DNA of 64,000 nt, from NCBI GenBank assembly GCA_963702535.1, contig CAVPDG010000022.1:124001-188000 (forward strand), written 5' to 3'. The notes under the pieces were generated by a model, which was not told the origin of the DNA, did no database searches, and saw only the letters and a program-made list of their open reading frames with translations. A program made the translations under genes and the position numbers. Source of the stretch: CAVPDG01 sp963702535. Lineage in GTDB: Bacteria > Chloroflexota > Anaerolineae > Anaerolineales > UBA4823. The first letter of the stretch is position 1. Each line of letters begins with the position of its first letter. Positions 1-9,622 of this stretch are shown piece by piece.

Positions 1-1
1 A

Positions 2-109
2 GGGAATCGGGAGGCTGCTTACGAGATGCTCCAGAAGGCGCTGGCGCTGGCGCCCGGCAGCAGCACAGCCGACCAGGCGCAACGCCTGCTGGACAATTAT
101 TTCCCTTAA
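2..109 (+). CDS. C-terminal end of a TPR-like protein (partial)
   Basis: An open frame enters from the left edge and ends at the TAA at 107-109. The 35 visible residues contain a helix-turn-helix repeat pattern (AYEMLQKALALAPG, then ADQAQRLLDNYFP) that resembles the last tetratricopeptide unit of a TPR protein. Nothing of the N-terminus is in the window, so no specific function can be given. The 123 bases that follow hold only a small ATGGG/CCCAT hairpin near 145-161 before the next gene. Confidence 0.55.
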   Translation, partial: GNREAAYEMLQKALALAPGSSTADQAQRLLDNYFP

Positions 110-232
110 CTATGCTAAAATAACGCGAGCACGGGATCAGAGTCATGGGTGTTGCGCCCATCCAACGAAACCCTGCATAACGTTAGTTCGGGTTAGCGGA
201 AAAGTACTGCTTTTTTGAGGAATGAGGACGGG

Positions 233-898
233 ATGATGAGGCTGCGCGTAATACTTGTTTTATTGGCACTCGCCAGCGCGACTCTGGCTTGCCAGAAGGT
301 CAGCTCGATTGCCGGTGAAAGCCAGGCGATCAACCAGGATAATGCCGGGCGTTTGCTATTCCAGGACGATTTCTCCGACGCCAAGAGCGGCTGGGACAGC
401 CTCATCAATGAGGATGGCATCACAGATTACGATAACGGGCAGTATCGCATCCTGGTCAATACGACCAATACCGACGTATGGGCTAATCCAGGATTAAATT
501 TCACCAACACCATCATCGAGGTGGATGCCACGAAAGCAGGCGGCGATGACAACAACGACCTGGGAGTGATCTGCCGCTACAAGGATAGCAATAACTTCTA
601 CTTCTTTGTCATCAGCAGCGATGGGTATTACGGCATCGGCAAGTTTATAGACGGGCAGCAGGTGCTGGTTGGCATGGAATCGATGCCGCCTACGGATGCG
701 GTGAGGCAAGGCAACGCCACCAACCATATCCAGGCGGAGTGCAATGGGAGCACGCTGCGCCTGGTGGTCAACGGTCAGCAAATGGCTGAAACTACGGACA
801 GCGACTTCACCTCCGGCGATGCAGGCTTGCTGGCAGGATCTTTCGAGAACCCGGGAACTGACATCCTCTTCGATAATTTCATCGTTCGGGAGCCATGA
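233..898 (+). CDS. Lipoprotein with a concanavalin-like C-terminal domain
   Basis: The chosen ATG at 233 has GAGG five bases upstream and gives a short charged start, a hydrophobic core (VILVLLALASAT) and a lipobox ending LAC, so the product should be a secreted lipoprotein. A TTG at 215 in the same frame would only add six residues in front of the signal. The mature part has an LLFQDDFSDAKSGWD entry and a C-terminal GTDILFDNFIVREP strand, which is typical of beta-sandwich laminin-G/concanavalin-like (DUF1080-type) domains common in Chloroflexota lipoproteins. The ligand is unknown. The stop overlaps the next start by four bases (ATGA at 895-898), which suggests translational coupling. Confidence 0.75.
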   Translation: MMRLRVILVLLALASATLACQKVSSIAGESQAINQDNAGRLLFQDDFSDAKSGWDSLINEDGITDYDNGQYRILVNTTNTDVWANPGLNFTNTIIEVDATKAGGDDNNDLGVICRYKDSNNFYFFVISSDGYYGIGKFIDGQQVLVGMESMPPTDAVRQGNATNHIQAECNGSTLRLVVNGQQMAETTDSDFTSGDAGLLAGSFENPGTDILFDNFIVREP

Positions 899-2259
899 TC
901 TTGAAGGTATACCTGGATAGCGTCGGCTGCCGCTTAAACCAGAGCGAGATTGAAGCCTACGCCCGGCAGTTCCACGCTGCGGGACACGTGCTGGCGCCAA
1001 CGCCGCAGGACGCCGACCTGGTGGTAGTAAACACCTGCGCCGTGACCGAGGCGGCAGCTTCTGACTCGCGCCAGAAGGTGCGCCAGGCAGCGCGCGGGGG
1101 CGCAAACGATCGTCGTCACGGGCTGCTGGTCCACCCTGAACCCAGGACAGGCGGCTGCCCTGCATGGGGTGAGCCAGGTGGTGCCCAACGCAGTGAAGGA
1201 CAGGCTGGTTCTCGATGTGCTGCAAGCCCCGGTTGAAGGTTTCGACCTGGAGCCGCTGAGGCGCATGCCTGTGCCCGGGGCTCGCCAGCGCACGCGCGCA
1301 TTTATCAAAGTGCAGGACGGCTGCAACAACCGCTGCACCTTCTGCATCACCAGCGTGGCGCGCGGGGCAGCACGCAGCCGCACGATCCCGGAGGTCCTGG
1401 CGGAGGTGGGCGGGTTACTGAGCAGCGACCCGGGGCAGGATCTCTCCGCCACACGGTTGCTTGCCAGCCCCAACCGCGAGACTTATTCGCCCGGCGCAGC
1501 GCAGGAGATCGTCCTGACCGGCGTGCACCTGGGCTCGTGGGGCAGCGACCTGAAGCCGCGCCGCAAGCTGTTCCACCTGGTGCAAGCCATCCTCGAGCAA
1601 ACGCAGGCGCCGCGCCTGCGCCTCTCGTCCCTGGAGCCGTGGGATTTGGATGCGGAGCTCTTCTCCTTGTGGGCAGACCCGCGCCTGTGCCGCCACCTGC
1701 ACCTGCCCTTGCAGTCAGGCTGCGCGGCGACGCTGCGGCGCATGAGGCGCAAGACCACGCCGGACGACTTTGCCAGGCTGGTCGAGACGGCGCGCCGCCT
1801 GATCCCAGACGTCGCCATAACCACCGACCTGATCGCCGGCTTCCCCGGGGAAGACGAAACTGAGTTCGCCGAGAGCCTGGCTTTTGTACAAGCCATGCAG
1901 CTCGCCGGCGGGCACGTCTTCACGTATTCTGCCAGACCCGGCACCGCAGCCGCCCGAATGGTCCCCCAGGTACCCCACGCGGATCGCAAAGAGCGGGGGC
2001 GCGCCTGCGGGCTGCCCTGGCTGAGTTGGCTGCGGCATACCAGGCGAGATTCCTGGGTCAGGTGCTGCCCGTATTATGGGAAAGCGCCAGCGGACTCGGA
2101 CCGCAGGGCTGGCAGATGAGCGGGCTAACCGACAATTACCTGCGGGTGAGCGCCTGGTCTACGCAATCCATGATCAACCACATCACCCCGGTAAACCTCA
2201 GCCAGGCAGCCGGCGATAGGATCATCGGAAAAATCCAGGAGCCTTCAAGCGAGGCTTGA
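895..2259 (+). CDS. mtaB: MtaB-type tRNA methylthiotransferase, frame interrupted twice
   Basis: The N-terminus (VYLDSVGCRLNQSE, then NTCAVTEAA) is the UPF0004 domain of the MiaB/MtaB family. The radical SAM cluster motif CNNRCTFC follows, then GEDE and LPLQSG motifs and a C-terminal TRAM-like stretch. The family converts ct6A to ms2ct6A at position 37 of ANN-decoding tRNAs using two [4Fe-4S] clusters and SAM. The frame breaks at the G5 run 1096-1100 and again at the G5 run 1995-1999. Restoring one base at each gives a continuous protein of about 450 residues. About 30 extra residues lie between the radical SAM cysteines and the EIVLTGVHLGSWG motif. The frameshifts look like sequencing indels. 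Confidence 0.85.
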
Positions 2260-2290
2260 AATTTAACCAACCATTCAACGTTAGCGATCG

Positions 2291-2644
2291 ATGATGCCCA
2301 TGCCGACCTGTATCTTCTGCCAGATTATCGCCGGCGAGCGTCCAAGCCAGAAGCTTTACACCGACGAGCTTGCCACCGCATTTCGCGATGCCCATCCAGC
2401 TGCGCCGACCCACGTGCTGGTGGTGCCAAACCGCCATATTGCCTCCGTCAACGATTTAGAGCCGGAGGATGAGGGGCTGATCGGGCACCTGTTCAGTGTT
2501 GCGCGCCGGATCGCAGAACAGGAGGGCATCCAACATTCCGGGTACCGCTTGATCGTCAACACCGGACCGGACGGCGGGCAAACCATCTTCCACCTGCACC
2601 TGCACGTGCTGGGTGGACAAAGAATGCGCTTTCCCATGGGATAA
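2291..2644 (+). CDS. HIT-family nucleotide hydrolase (HinT-like)
   Basis: This is a full-length histidine-triad protein of about 115 residues. It has the CIFCQIIAGE N-terminus, the HVLVVPNRH strand and the catalytic triad HLHLHVLGG near the C-terminus. HinT-type enzymes hydrolyse phosphoramidate bonds of AMP conjugates in the cytoplasm. In-frame ATGs occur at 2291, 2294 and 2300. The last gives the most family-like start (MPTCIFC), but no strong ribosome-binding site separates them. The gene is 31 bases downstream of mtaB and 14 bases upstream of the epimerase, on the same strand. Confidence 0.9.
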   Translation: MMPMPTCIFCQIIAGERPSQKLYTDELATAFRDAHPAAPTHVLVVPNRHIASVNDLEPEDEGLIGHLFSVARRIAEQEGIQHSGYRLIVNTGPDGGQTIFHLHLHVLGGQRMRFPMG

Positions 2645-2658
2645 AACGGAGGTAGCGG

Positions 2659-3711
2659 ATGCAGATCACGAAGGCTGAAGTGACCCCTGTCGAAATCAAG
2701 CTGCGCCAGCCGGTGCGCATGGCGGGAGTCCCTGAGCTCTCGCATGTGCTGGCAGTATTCGTGCGCCTGGTCACGCGCCAGGGCAAGAGCGCCTGGGGTT
2801 GCTGCGTAGCGCACAACGACCCCCCCGAGGCTGTGCTGGGCGCCTGCCGGGAAGGCGCGGCGCTGGTGCCCGATCTGCACCCGACCAACCTGGAATACTC
2901 GCTGGGAGAATTATCCCGTCTGACCAGCACCGCTCCATCCGCCCTGTGCGCCTTTGACCTGGCTTTCCACGACCTGCTGGGTATCGCCAGCGGCATGCCG
3001 CTCTACCGTCTGCTGGGAGGCTACCGCAACCGCATCCAGACCTCTGCTACCATCTCCATAGCGCCTGTGCAAGAAAGCGTGGAAGCGGCAACCCAGCGCG
3101 CCCGGCTGGGATTCCGTATCCTCAAGGTTAAGGGCGGGATGGACCCCGAGGAGGATGTGCGCCGCGTGCAGGCAATTCACCGCGCCCTGCCTGAGCTGAC
3201 CCTGCGCCTGGACGCCGACGGGGGATACAACGTGCAGGAGGCGCTGGATGTGGGTCGCGCCCTGGCGGGGCAGATCGAGATGCTGGAGCAGCCGACGCGT
3301 AAAGAAGACCTGGAGGGATTGCGGCAGGTAACGCGCCACAGCCCGGTGCCAGTACTGGCAGACCAGAGCGCCGCCGGACCGGCATCCGTGCTGGAGCTGG
3401 CAACGCGGCATAGCTGCGATGGGGTGAGTGTGAAGATCGGCGCCTGCGGAGGGCTGCGCTGCGCCCGGCAGGTGGATGCGATCGCGCGGGCAGCGCAGAT
3501 GACCACGATGGTGAGCTGCCTTATCGAGCCAGCGCTGCTCATCTCCGCCGGGTTGAGCTTTGCCCTGAGCAGCCCAAACGTGGCTTACGGCGACCTGGAT
3601 GGATACCTGGAACTGCTCAACGATCCAAGCCTCCCCGGGTTTGCCCTGGAAGACGGCTGGCTAACCGCCAGCGAGCAACCCGGCTTGGGGTGCCGGGTGA
3701 AGCTGGGGTAG
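2659..3711 (+). CDS. Enolase-superfamily dipeptide epimerase-like enzyme
   Basis: The 350-residue protein has the muconate-lactonizing-enzyme N-domain and a TIM barrel. The barrel carries a KVKGG lysine motif, Mg ligands in LRLDADGGY, EQPT and ADQSA, and the second catalytic lysine in VSVKIG. A DLD motif (YGDLDGYLEL) near the C-terminus matches the DxD signature that binds the substrate ammonium group in L-Ala-D/L-Glu epimerases. Dipeptide epimerisation in peptidoglycan turnover is therefore the best guess, with other MLE-type reactions possible. GGAGGT lies seven bases before the ATG. It is probably the last gene of the rightward group. Confidence 0.8.
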   Translation: MQITKAEVTPVEIKLRQPVRMAGVPELSHVLAVFVRLVTRQGKSAWGCCVAHNDPPEAVLGACREGAALVPDLHPTNLEYSLGELSRLTSTAPSALCAFDLAFHDLLGIASGMPLYRLLGGYRNRIQTSATISIAPVQESVEAATQRARLGFRILKVKGGMDPEEDVRRVQAIHRALPELTLRLDADGGYNVQEALDVGRALAGQIEMLEQPTRKEDLEGLRQVTRHSPVPVLADQSAAGPASVLELATRHSCDGVSVKIGACGGLRCARQVDAIARAAQMTTMVSCLIEPALLISAGLSFALSSPNVAYGDLDGYLELLNDPSLPGFALEDGWLTASEQPGLGCRVKLG

Positions 3712-3737
3712 GCTGGCAGATCCTTGCAGCCTGCCCT

Positions 3738-3971
3738 TTAACCCCCACCGGCCGGCTGGAATATTTGCGCTTCATCGCCCTCCTCCAACGCCCGGCTGAA
3801 ATCGCGCTCCACAACGCCATTCAGCGAGCATACCACAGGCACGGTGATGCCCAACGCGGCGACAAGATCGGCAATCGTGGCTGAATCAGGCAGATCAACC
3901 ACCAGCCTGCCGCGCGTCTCCTTCGCCAGGCGCTCACGCAACATACCAAAAAGGACGACTTTTACCTGCAC
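3738..3971 (-). CDS. MoaD/ThiS-family sulfur carrier protein
   Basis: This 77-residue beta-grasp protein starts MQVKVVLFGMLRERL and ends in QPAGGG. A C-terminal Gly-Gly is the site that is adenylated and thiocarboxylated in MoaD and ThiS. It is the last gene of the AOR operon, nine bases after the RraA-like gene. That placement suggests sulfur supply for the tungsten/molybdenum pyranopterin cofactor of AOR. A ThiS or tungsten-specific MoaD2 role cannot be excluded. The gene converges with the epimerase gene, separated by 26 bases. Confidence 0.8.
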   Translation of the reverse strand: MQVKVVLFGMLRERLAKETRGRLVVDLPDSATIADLVAALGITVPVVCSLNGVVERDFSRALEEGDEAQIFQPAGGG

Positions 3972-3979
3972 CGCTCAAG

Positions 3980-4727
3980 TCAGATCGAGCGCATCAGGCG
4001 CTCATCTTTGCCGGTTGGCTTGGGCCAGCGGCTGGCTACCGAAGCATCCAGCCGGGCAAGGGCATCCACGCTGAAATCGGGCGACTGGCACAGGGCAAAG
4101 ATCTCGCTCTCCAGGGTATCGATCTCACGCGCCACGCGCGCCAGCTCCAGGAGGGGGATCTCCGGGGGTATATAAAGCACGCCATGCTGGTCGGCGACGA
4201 GCAGATCGCCGGTTTGCACCGCCAGCCCCGCCACGCGCACCCCGCCGCCATAGTCGATAAAAGCCCCGTGTCCGTGCGTCGGCATGACATGGGTCGAGAA
4301 GTAAGTGAAAATTCAGCTTGCGCACGCCATCCAGATCGCGCGCCGCGCCATCCGTAACCATGCCCACGCAGCCCAGGGCTTTGTGCACATTTGAGTTCCA
4401 TTCCCCCCACATAGCGCCTTTGGGAGGGCAATCGATATCCTGGACGACCGCCACCTTGGGTCCGGGCTGGGCGGCAATGAAACGCCAGTAATCCGGCTCG
4501 GAGACTCCAGGACGGACCTGGCTGGGAGGCTGGTCTGTGCACACACGCGCCGTGACAGCGTACCCCACCATCAGCCCCAGGTCGGGAAAGTGGCACTTCA
4601 TCGTCGAATTGCAGAAACCCTCATTCGGCGGGATCACTCCAAACAGCTCGAGGGCGTTTGCCAGGGTGGGCACCGTCAACGGGCGGATCGCATCCAGCTC
4701 TTGCGGGGTATGTCGGGTTTCAGCCAT
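3980..4727 (-). CDS. RraA-like / HMG aldolase-type protein, frame interrupted
   Basis: The N-terminal part (TVPTLANALELFG, VVQDIDCPPKGAMWGEW) and the metal-site motif GMVTDGAARDLDGVR place it in the RraA-like family, which includes 4-hydroxy-4-methyl-2-oxoglutarate/oxaloacetate aldolases. The frame breaks at the A4 run 4308-4311. Removing one base continues into THVMPTHGHGAFIDYGGGVRVAG and a helical C-terminus. The start overlaps the AOR stop by one base (TGATG), so the two are almost certainly co-translated. A 2-oxoacid aldolase or decarboxylase acting near the AOR substrate is plausible but not shown. Confidence 0.75.
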
Positions 4728-6629
4728 CACAGTTCAATCCATTCCAGGCCGAGGGCGGCAAGCTTCTCCGGCGTGGGATTGCCGGTAGCGGTATCCCAGC
4801 CGGCGTAGCTGTAGTAAGCATCCTTCATGTGCTCGAATTGCTCATGGGTATAATGCACGCCTGCGTTGGGGCCGGTGCCCTGCAGGGGCTTGAAGAACTT
4901 CTTCTGCAAGGTGTCGTTTTCGCGTGTCAAGCCCTCGCGGGCATTGAAGGCGCGCATCATGTTGATGCGCCGCTCACCAACCTGCAAGAACTCATCCAGG
5001 GTCATATCCCAGCCGGTGGCGGCGCGCAGCACGTCTACCGTCTCCTCGGGACCGTAGAGCTGCCAGCCCACGCCATATACAAAAGAGCAGAACGAAAATG
5101 TATCCAGCGCCGAATAAACCTGCTGAGTTTTCACCACGTAACGCACCTTCTCATCCGTAATGCTGCCCGGCTCCTGAAGCTGAGTGAAGCCCAATTCGCC
5201 GATATTTTTGCGCGCCAGGTCGTCAGCTCCTTCTTCAATGAAGGGGTCATGTTCCGAGGACATATGGTCAGCGCCAAAAGGGTTTACGGCGTAGATCAAG
5301 CCCATGGTACGCTTGGCTTGCGGCATGTGAGCGGGCGCCTCCTGCCCCTTGGAAGTGATCAGGAAATCCTCAGCCCCCTTGCCGATGATCTTTGCCGCGC
5401 GCTCGGAGCCTTCTGCCAGGACATTGCCAAAGCCCTGGCGCTCGCCAATCATCTTGACCATTTTGACCATCGACTCGGCGTTTCCGAAAGCTCAGGTCGA
5501 TACCGCCGGTGTCTTGCAGGGTCAAGATGCCGTTCGTGAAGCACTCCATGGCGAAGGCGATGGTAGCGCCGCAGGAGATGGTATCCAGACCGTACTGGTT
5601 GCAGAGCTGGTTCCCCAAAGCGACAGCATGCATATCGGAGACAGCGCAGTACGAGCCGAGGGTTGCCATGGTCTCATACTCCTGTCCGCCAAAGCGCGGC
5701 AAGACCTTCTCGCCCATAAATTCCGTCTCCACCACGCGCTTGCAGCGCACAGTGCAAGAATAGCAAGTATCGCGCTCCTTGAGGATAGTTTCCGTCATCA
5801 GCTCGCCAGCGATCGTCTCGTACCCCTCAAACTGGCCTTCATTGAAATTGCGCGTTGGCAACCCGCCAAAAGCGTTGACACCCGCAACGTCGCCCGTGGT
5901 GCCATGCACGTGCAGGAACTGCACCGCTCCATAATCCGGGATGCGCTTGGTGCCATCCCGGAACATCTTGGTCAGGGTTTTCGGATCGGCAGGGGAAATA
6001 GATTTCGCGCCGCGCACCACAACGGCTTTCAAGTTCTTGGAGCCCATCACGGCGCCCATGCCGGTGCGCCCGTTGGCGCGGTTGACCATGTTCATCATGG
6101 CGGCAAAGCGCACCAGGTTTTCTCCCCCGGGACCGATCTGCATCACTTCTACCTTGGGATCATCCAGCTCTTGCTTGATGATATCTTCGGCTTCGCCGGT
6201 GGTCTTGCCCCACAGGTGAGAGGCATCGCGGATCTCGACCTTGCCCTTCTTGATCCACAGATAGACGGGCTTCGGGGCGCGACCGCGCAGGACAATGCCA
6301 TCATACCCGGCGAACTTCATCTCCGCCGGGAAGAAGCCACCGCACTGGGCATCTCCAATGGCGCCGGTAAGCGGAGAGCGGGCATTCGCCACCATGCGCG
6401 ACTGCCCGGAGATCGATAGACCGGTGGGCACGCCGACGAACAAGGTGAGCAGGTTCTCCGGTGATAAGGGATCGACGCCCTTGGGCATTTCTTTCAGGAT
6501 GTAGTACAACCCCATGGCGCTGCCGCCGCCGTATTTGCGGTAGAACGACTCGGGCGGGGTCTCCACCCAGGTCTTCAGATGGGTCAGGTCAACATGCAGG
6601 ATTTTTCCGTTGTAACAGGTGGGTGGCAT
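4727..6629 (-). CDS. aor: Tungsten-type aldehyde ferredoxin oxidoreductase, frame interrupted
   Basis: The protein starts GKILHVDLTH and continues with YGGGSAMGLYYI and GPLTGAIGDAQCGG-like AOR N-domain motifs. The [4Fe-4S] ligands are in CYSCTVRC plus a distal Cys in DTFSFCSF. AOR enzymes oxidise aldehydes, or reduce acids, with ferredoxin using a bis-pyranopterin tungsten cofactor. The frame breaks near 5481-5490, where SFRK should continue as SFGNAESMVKMVK. The repaired length of about 630 residues is normal. The ATG has AAGGAG ten bases upstream and a good promoter. It heads an operon with the RraA-like and MoaD-like genes. The aldehyde may come from the upstream aminotransferase, which is an inference. 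Confidence 0.85.
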
Positions 6630-6676
6630 GATGCACTCCTTTTCGTGAATGACGGATCAGCCGGGCTTACCCGATT

Positions 6677-6705
6677 ATTGTACAGGATGGCGCCGTTTTT
6701 GTGAA
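6677..6705 (-). promoter_or_regulatory. Sigma-70-type promoter of the AOR operon
   Basis: On the minus strand, TTCACA and TACAAT are separated by exactly 17 bases. The -10 lies at 6677-6682, about 48 bases before the AOR start. No other element is obvious in the 130-base gap between AOR and the transporter remnant. Confidence 0.6.
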
Positions 6706-6760
6706 TCAGTTATAAGGAAAGCCTTAAGGCGAAAGCTGGTCAGAAACCCGGATGATCTTT

Positions 6761-7240
6761 CTAGCGCTCGCGCAGGACGCCATAGCCCATAAAGATGCTG
6801 GTCAGCTCATGCACATAATGCTGGAACTCCGGACCCTCGCGCACCGCCATGGTGCGCGGCCGTGGCAGATCGATATCGATCACGCGCTCGATACGCCCCG
6901 GACGCGGGGTGAAGACTACCACCCTGTCCGAGAGCTGGATCGATTTGGGGATGCTATGGGTCACAAAGAGCACCGTTTTGCGCGTGGTAAGCCAGAGGTG
7001 CTCCAGGTCAACGCGCAATTGCTCGCGGGTCATGGCGTCCAATGCGCCAAGCGGCTCATCCATCAGCACCAGGTGCGGATCATGGATGAGGGCGCGGCAG
7101 AAGGCAGTGCGCTGTTGCATGCCGCCGGAAAGCTCGAACGGATAACGGTGGGCAAATTCCTTCAAGCCGACCGAGTTCGAGCAGCTCCAGGGCGCGTTCC
7201 TGGTAATCGCTGGTTTTTAATTTACGCATTTCTATCTGGA
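6761..7240 (-). pseudogene. C-terminal part of a NitT/TauT-type ABC transporter ATPase
   Basis: The readable part contains the ABC signature FELSGGMQQR, the Walker B LVLMDEPLGALD, the H-loop FVTHS and a C-terminus like TauB/SsuB. The Walker A region and the whole N-terminal third are missing. Upstream, the homology (EMRKLKTSDYQERALELLEL) is interrupted by a frameshift near 7170 and then stops abruptly near 7240, where the sequence changes to a permease-like start. Without a P-loop it cannot be an active ATPase, so I call it a remnant. Confidence 0.8.
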
Positions 7241-7372
7241 GCAATACAAAAGACAAATGACAAATATCACGGTAGTGCCGCCTTCCGACCACCAGAACTT
7301 CAACCGGCTGGGTTTCTTTTTCGTTGGAAGAATACTCTCGTCCGCTTGATTGCCTGCACTCGCTTGCGCCAT
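7232..7372 (-). pseudogene. N-terminal fragment of an ABC transporter permease
   Basis: A 46-codon frame starts at an ATG at 7372 with a strong site (GAGGAGACATC). It encodes a charged cytoplasmic head (KKKPSRLKFWWSEGG) and the beginning of one hydrophobic segment (TTVIFVICLLYC) before a stop. This is how TauC/SsuC-type permeases begin. The rest of the permease is absent and runs directly into the interior of the ATPase gene, which suggests an internal deletion. It starts 25 bases after the aminotransferase stop. Confidence 0.55.
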
Positions 7373-7397
7373 GATGTCTCCTCAGCCCTCAATAATC

Positions 7398-8844
7398 TCA
7401 GATACCAAACTCGCGTTCCATCTTGCCCAGCACTTTATCCAGGATCTGCAAAGCCCGATCGATCTCGGGCTTCTGGATGACCAGCGGCGGGGCGAAGCAC
7501 AACCGGTTGTACATGTAACCGGAGGTCATGCAGATAATGCCTTCGCGGATCAGCTCGCGCGCCGCCCACCCCGTGGCATCGCCAGCCGGCTCCTTGGTTT
7601 TGCGATCTTTGACCAGCTCAATGCTCAGGTAAAGTCCCAGCCCGTTGTAATGACCGATCGAGGGATGGCGCTTGTAGAGATCCTCGATCCCTGTCCGGAA
7701 GTACTGACCTTTTTCCGCAGCCTGCTCGAGGATATGGTCACGGTCAAAGATCTCAAAGACCTTGACGCCGCCAGCGCAGGCAGTGGGATAAGCGGTGAAG
7801 GTGGAAGAGTGCGCCCCCGGTCCCCACGAATCCAGGATCTCCTTGCGCCCGGTGACAGCCGAGATGGGCAGCCCATTGCAGATCGATTTAGCAATGGCGA
7901 TCAAATCCGGGGCGACGTCCGGCATGCTCGATTGCCCACAGCTTGCCGGTGCGCCCCATGCCGTTTTGCACCTCGTCGCTGATGAAGAGATAATCGTACT
8001 TCTCAGCAATCTCTTTCATGCGGGCAAGATACGGCAAGGGAGCTATGATATACCCGGCGGAGCTCTGGAACGGCTCGATCAACATGGCAGCCACGTTGGT
8101 AACATGCGCCCGGGGATTGTTGAGCCAGGTTTCCTTGCTCTCGAACATCTTCTCGAACTGGTCGGCGCAGAACAAATCACAGGAAGGGTACTCTTTGCCG
8201 AAAGGACAGCGATAGCAGTAGGGGAAGGGGATGCGCACGACGGCCGTATCGGCAGGGGGGATGGGATAGCTGTAAGCCATCATGAAGGCTTTACTGGTGA
8301 GCGCCATCGCCCCGGCGGTGCGCCCGTGATAATCGCCCCAGTGCGTGACGATGATCGGCTTGCCCGTGTACCAGCGCGCCAGCTTGATGCAGATCTCGAC
8401 CGCCTCGCCGCCTGTCACCGCCCACATGACTTTCTTTTCGAAATCACCCGGATGGCGGGTCGCCAGGATGCGCGCCAGCTCGGCGCGGCTCTCCATGGGT
8501 AGCTCGGCGAAATGGTTCAGCTTGTCCATCTGGGCTTTCATGGCATCGTTGACTTCCTGGTTGCCATGCCCGAGGACGTTAACGGTGAAGCCGGCGTGCA
8601 AGTCGACATACTCGTTGCCATCCACATCATAGACCAGGGCGCCCTTGCCGTAATCCAGAACGGGTGGACACTCGAACAGGGCATAGTCGAGGTGCCCGGT
8701 CGATTCGTAAGCCAGCGATTTCAACAGGATCTCTTTGCTGCGCTCGCCGCGGGCATGCTCAATGGTGCGCTTTTGCAAAGCTTCCACTGAGCCGCGCATG
8801 CGCTGGCGCTCAGACAGGATGCGATCTTCAAAGGATGTGGTCAA
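7398..8844 (-). CDS. Class III pyridoxal-phosphate aminotransferase, frame interrupted
   Basis: Fold-type I class III motifs are all present: the glycine-rich PLP phosphate site (AVTGGEAVEICIK), HWGDYHGRTAGAM, FISDEVQNGMGRTG and the Schiff-base lysine in AIAKSICNGLP. It resembles 4-aminobutyrate/omega-amino-acid aminotransferases, about 480 residues. The frame breaks near 7918, where AIEHAG should read on as VAPDLIAIAK. Translation probably starts at TTG 8844, with GGGGAGG six bases upstream. It sits between the GntR regulator and the transporter remnant, suggesting amine or amino-acid catabolism. The substrate is unknown. Confidence 0.85.
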
Positions 8845-8882
8845 TGAAACCTCCCCAAACCTAAACAGAGCTTTTTAAACTC

Positions 8883-9571
8883 TCAGCCGGGCAAAGCTTC
8901 GACAATCTGCTCGGCTTCTTGCATGCGCCGGACGAGTGAAGAGCCGGCATCAAAGATGTGCTTTCTCACCATCTCTGCTGCCAGGACAGCGTCTCCGCTG
9001 AGGATGCCATCGTATAACGCCTGGTGCGAAACGTCATCCGGCACCATATCCGAACGATAGAGCTTGGTATTCAAAATGAACATGACCGTGAGCGATTGCA
9101 GGTTTTTGAGCATATCCAGGAGCAAGCCATGGTTACAGCGCCGGCAGATGACATCGTGGAACTGCATATCTGTCTGTATCGCCTCCGAATAATCCTCACT
9201 GCGCTCCAGCTCCCCGAGGCGCTCCACGAGCATCTTCATCTCCTGCAAATCGCTCTCCGTGTAAGCCTGATTCTCGATGCTCAGGCGCACGGCGTAAGAC
9301 TCCAGGAGGCAACGCAAGGTATAAATTTCTTCGACACGCTGCGGAGATAAGCGGGCGACAAATGCGCCGCGATAGGGGAAGACTTCCACCAAGCCATCTT
9401 GCTGCAGCAGGCGCAGGGCTTCACGCACGGAACCCGCGAGATATTCAGCGTCTTGCTCAGCTCAACTTCCGGTAAAGATTGGCCCGGGAGCAACTCGCCG
9501 CGCAAGATGCCGTAGCGGATGCTATCCGCAGCCGCAGCAACAAGCGTGGGTGGGCGGTCAACCTGTTTCAC
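8883..9571 (-). CDS. GntR-family regulator with FCD domain, frame interrupted
   Basis: The N-terminal winged helix (ADSIRYGILRGELLPGQSLPEVELS, then VREALRLLQQDGLVEV) and the all-helical FCD ligand domain (MQFHDVICRRCNH) define the FadR subfamily. The frame breaks at the C3 run 9433-9435. Adding one base restores ISRGSVREALRLL. The start is GTG at 9571 with AGGAG seven bases before it. It is first in an operon with the aminotransferase (38-base gap), so it likely controls that operon and itself through the palindrome at 9605-9619. The ligand is unknown. Confidence 0.85.
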
Positions 9572-9604
9572 TGGACGCTCCTTTTGTCCAACATTGTAAC
9601 GATT

Positions 9605-9619
9605 GATTGTCCGACAATC
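9605..9619. promoter_or_regulatory. Palindromic operator for the GntR regulator
   Basis: GATTGTC-C-GACAATC is a perfect inverted repeat of 7-base arms around one central base. It has the GTCnnAC-type core seen in FadR-subfamily operators. It lies at the predicted transcription start, immediately downstream of the -10 box of the gntR promoter, where bound protein would block initiation. A TTGTCC half-site recurs about 20 bases closer to the gene. Confidence 0.7.
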
Positions 9620-9622
9620 TGC

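Noticed and set aside
4537..6419. Long plus-strand open frames opposite the AOR operon
   Set aside because: They have no recognisable motifs, overlap conserved minus-strand genes completely and reflect GC-rich antisense coding shadows.
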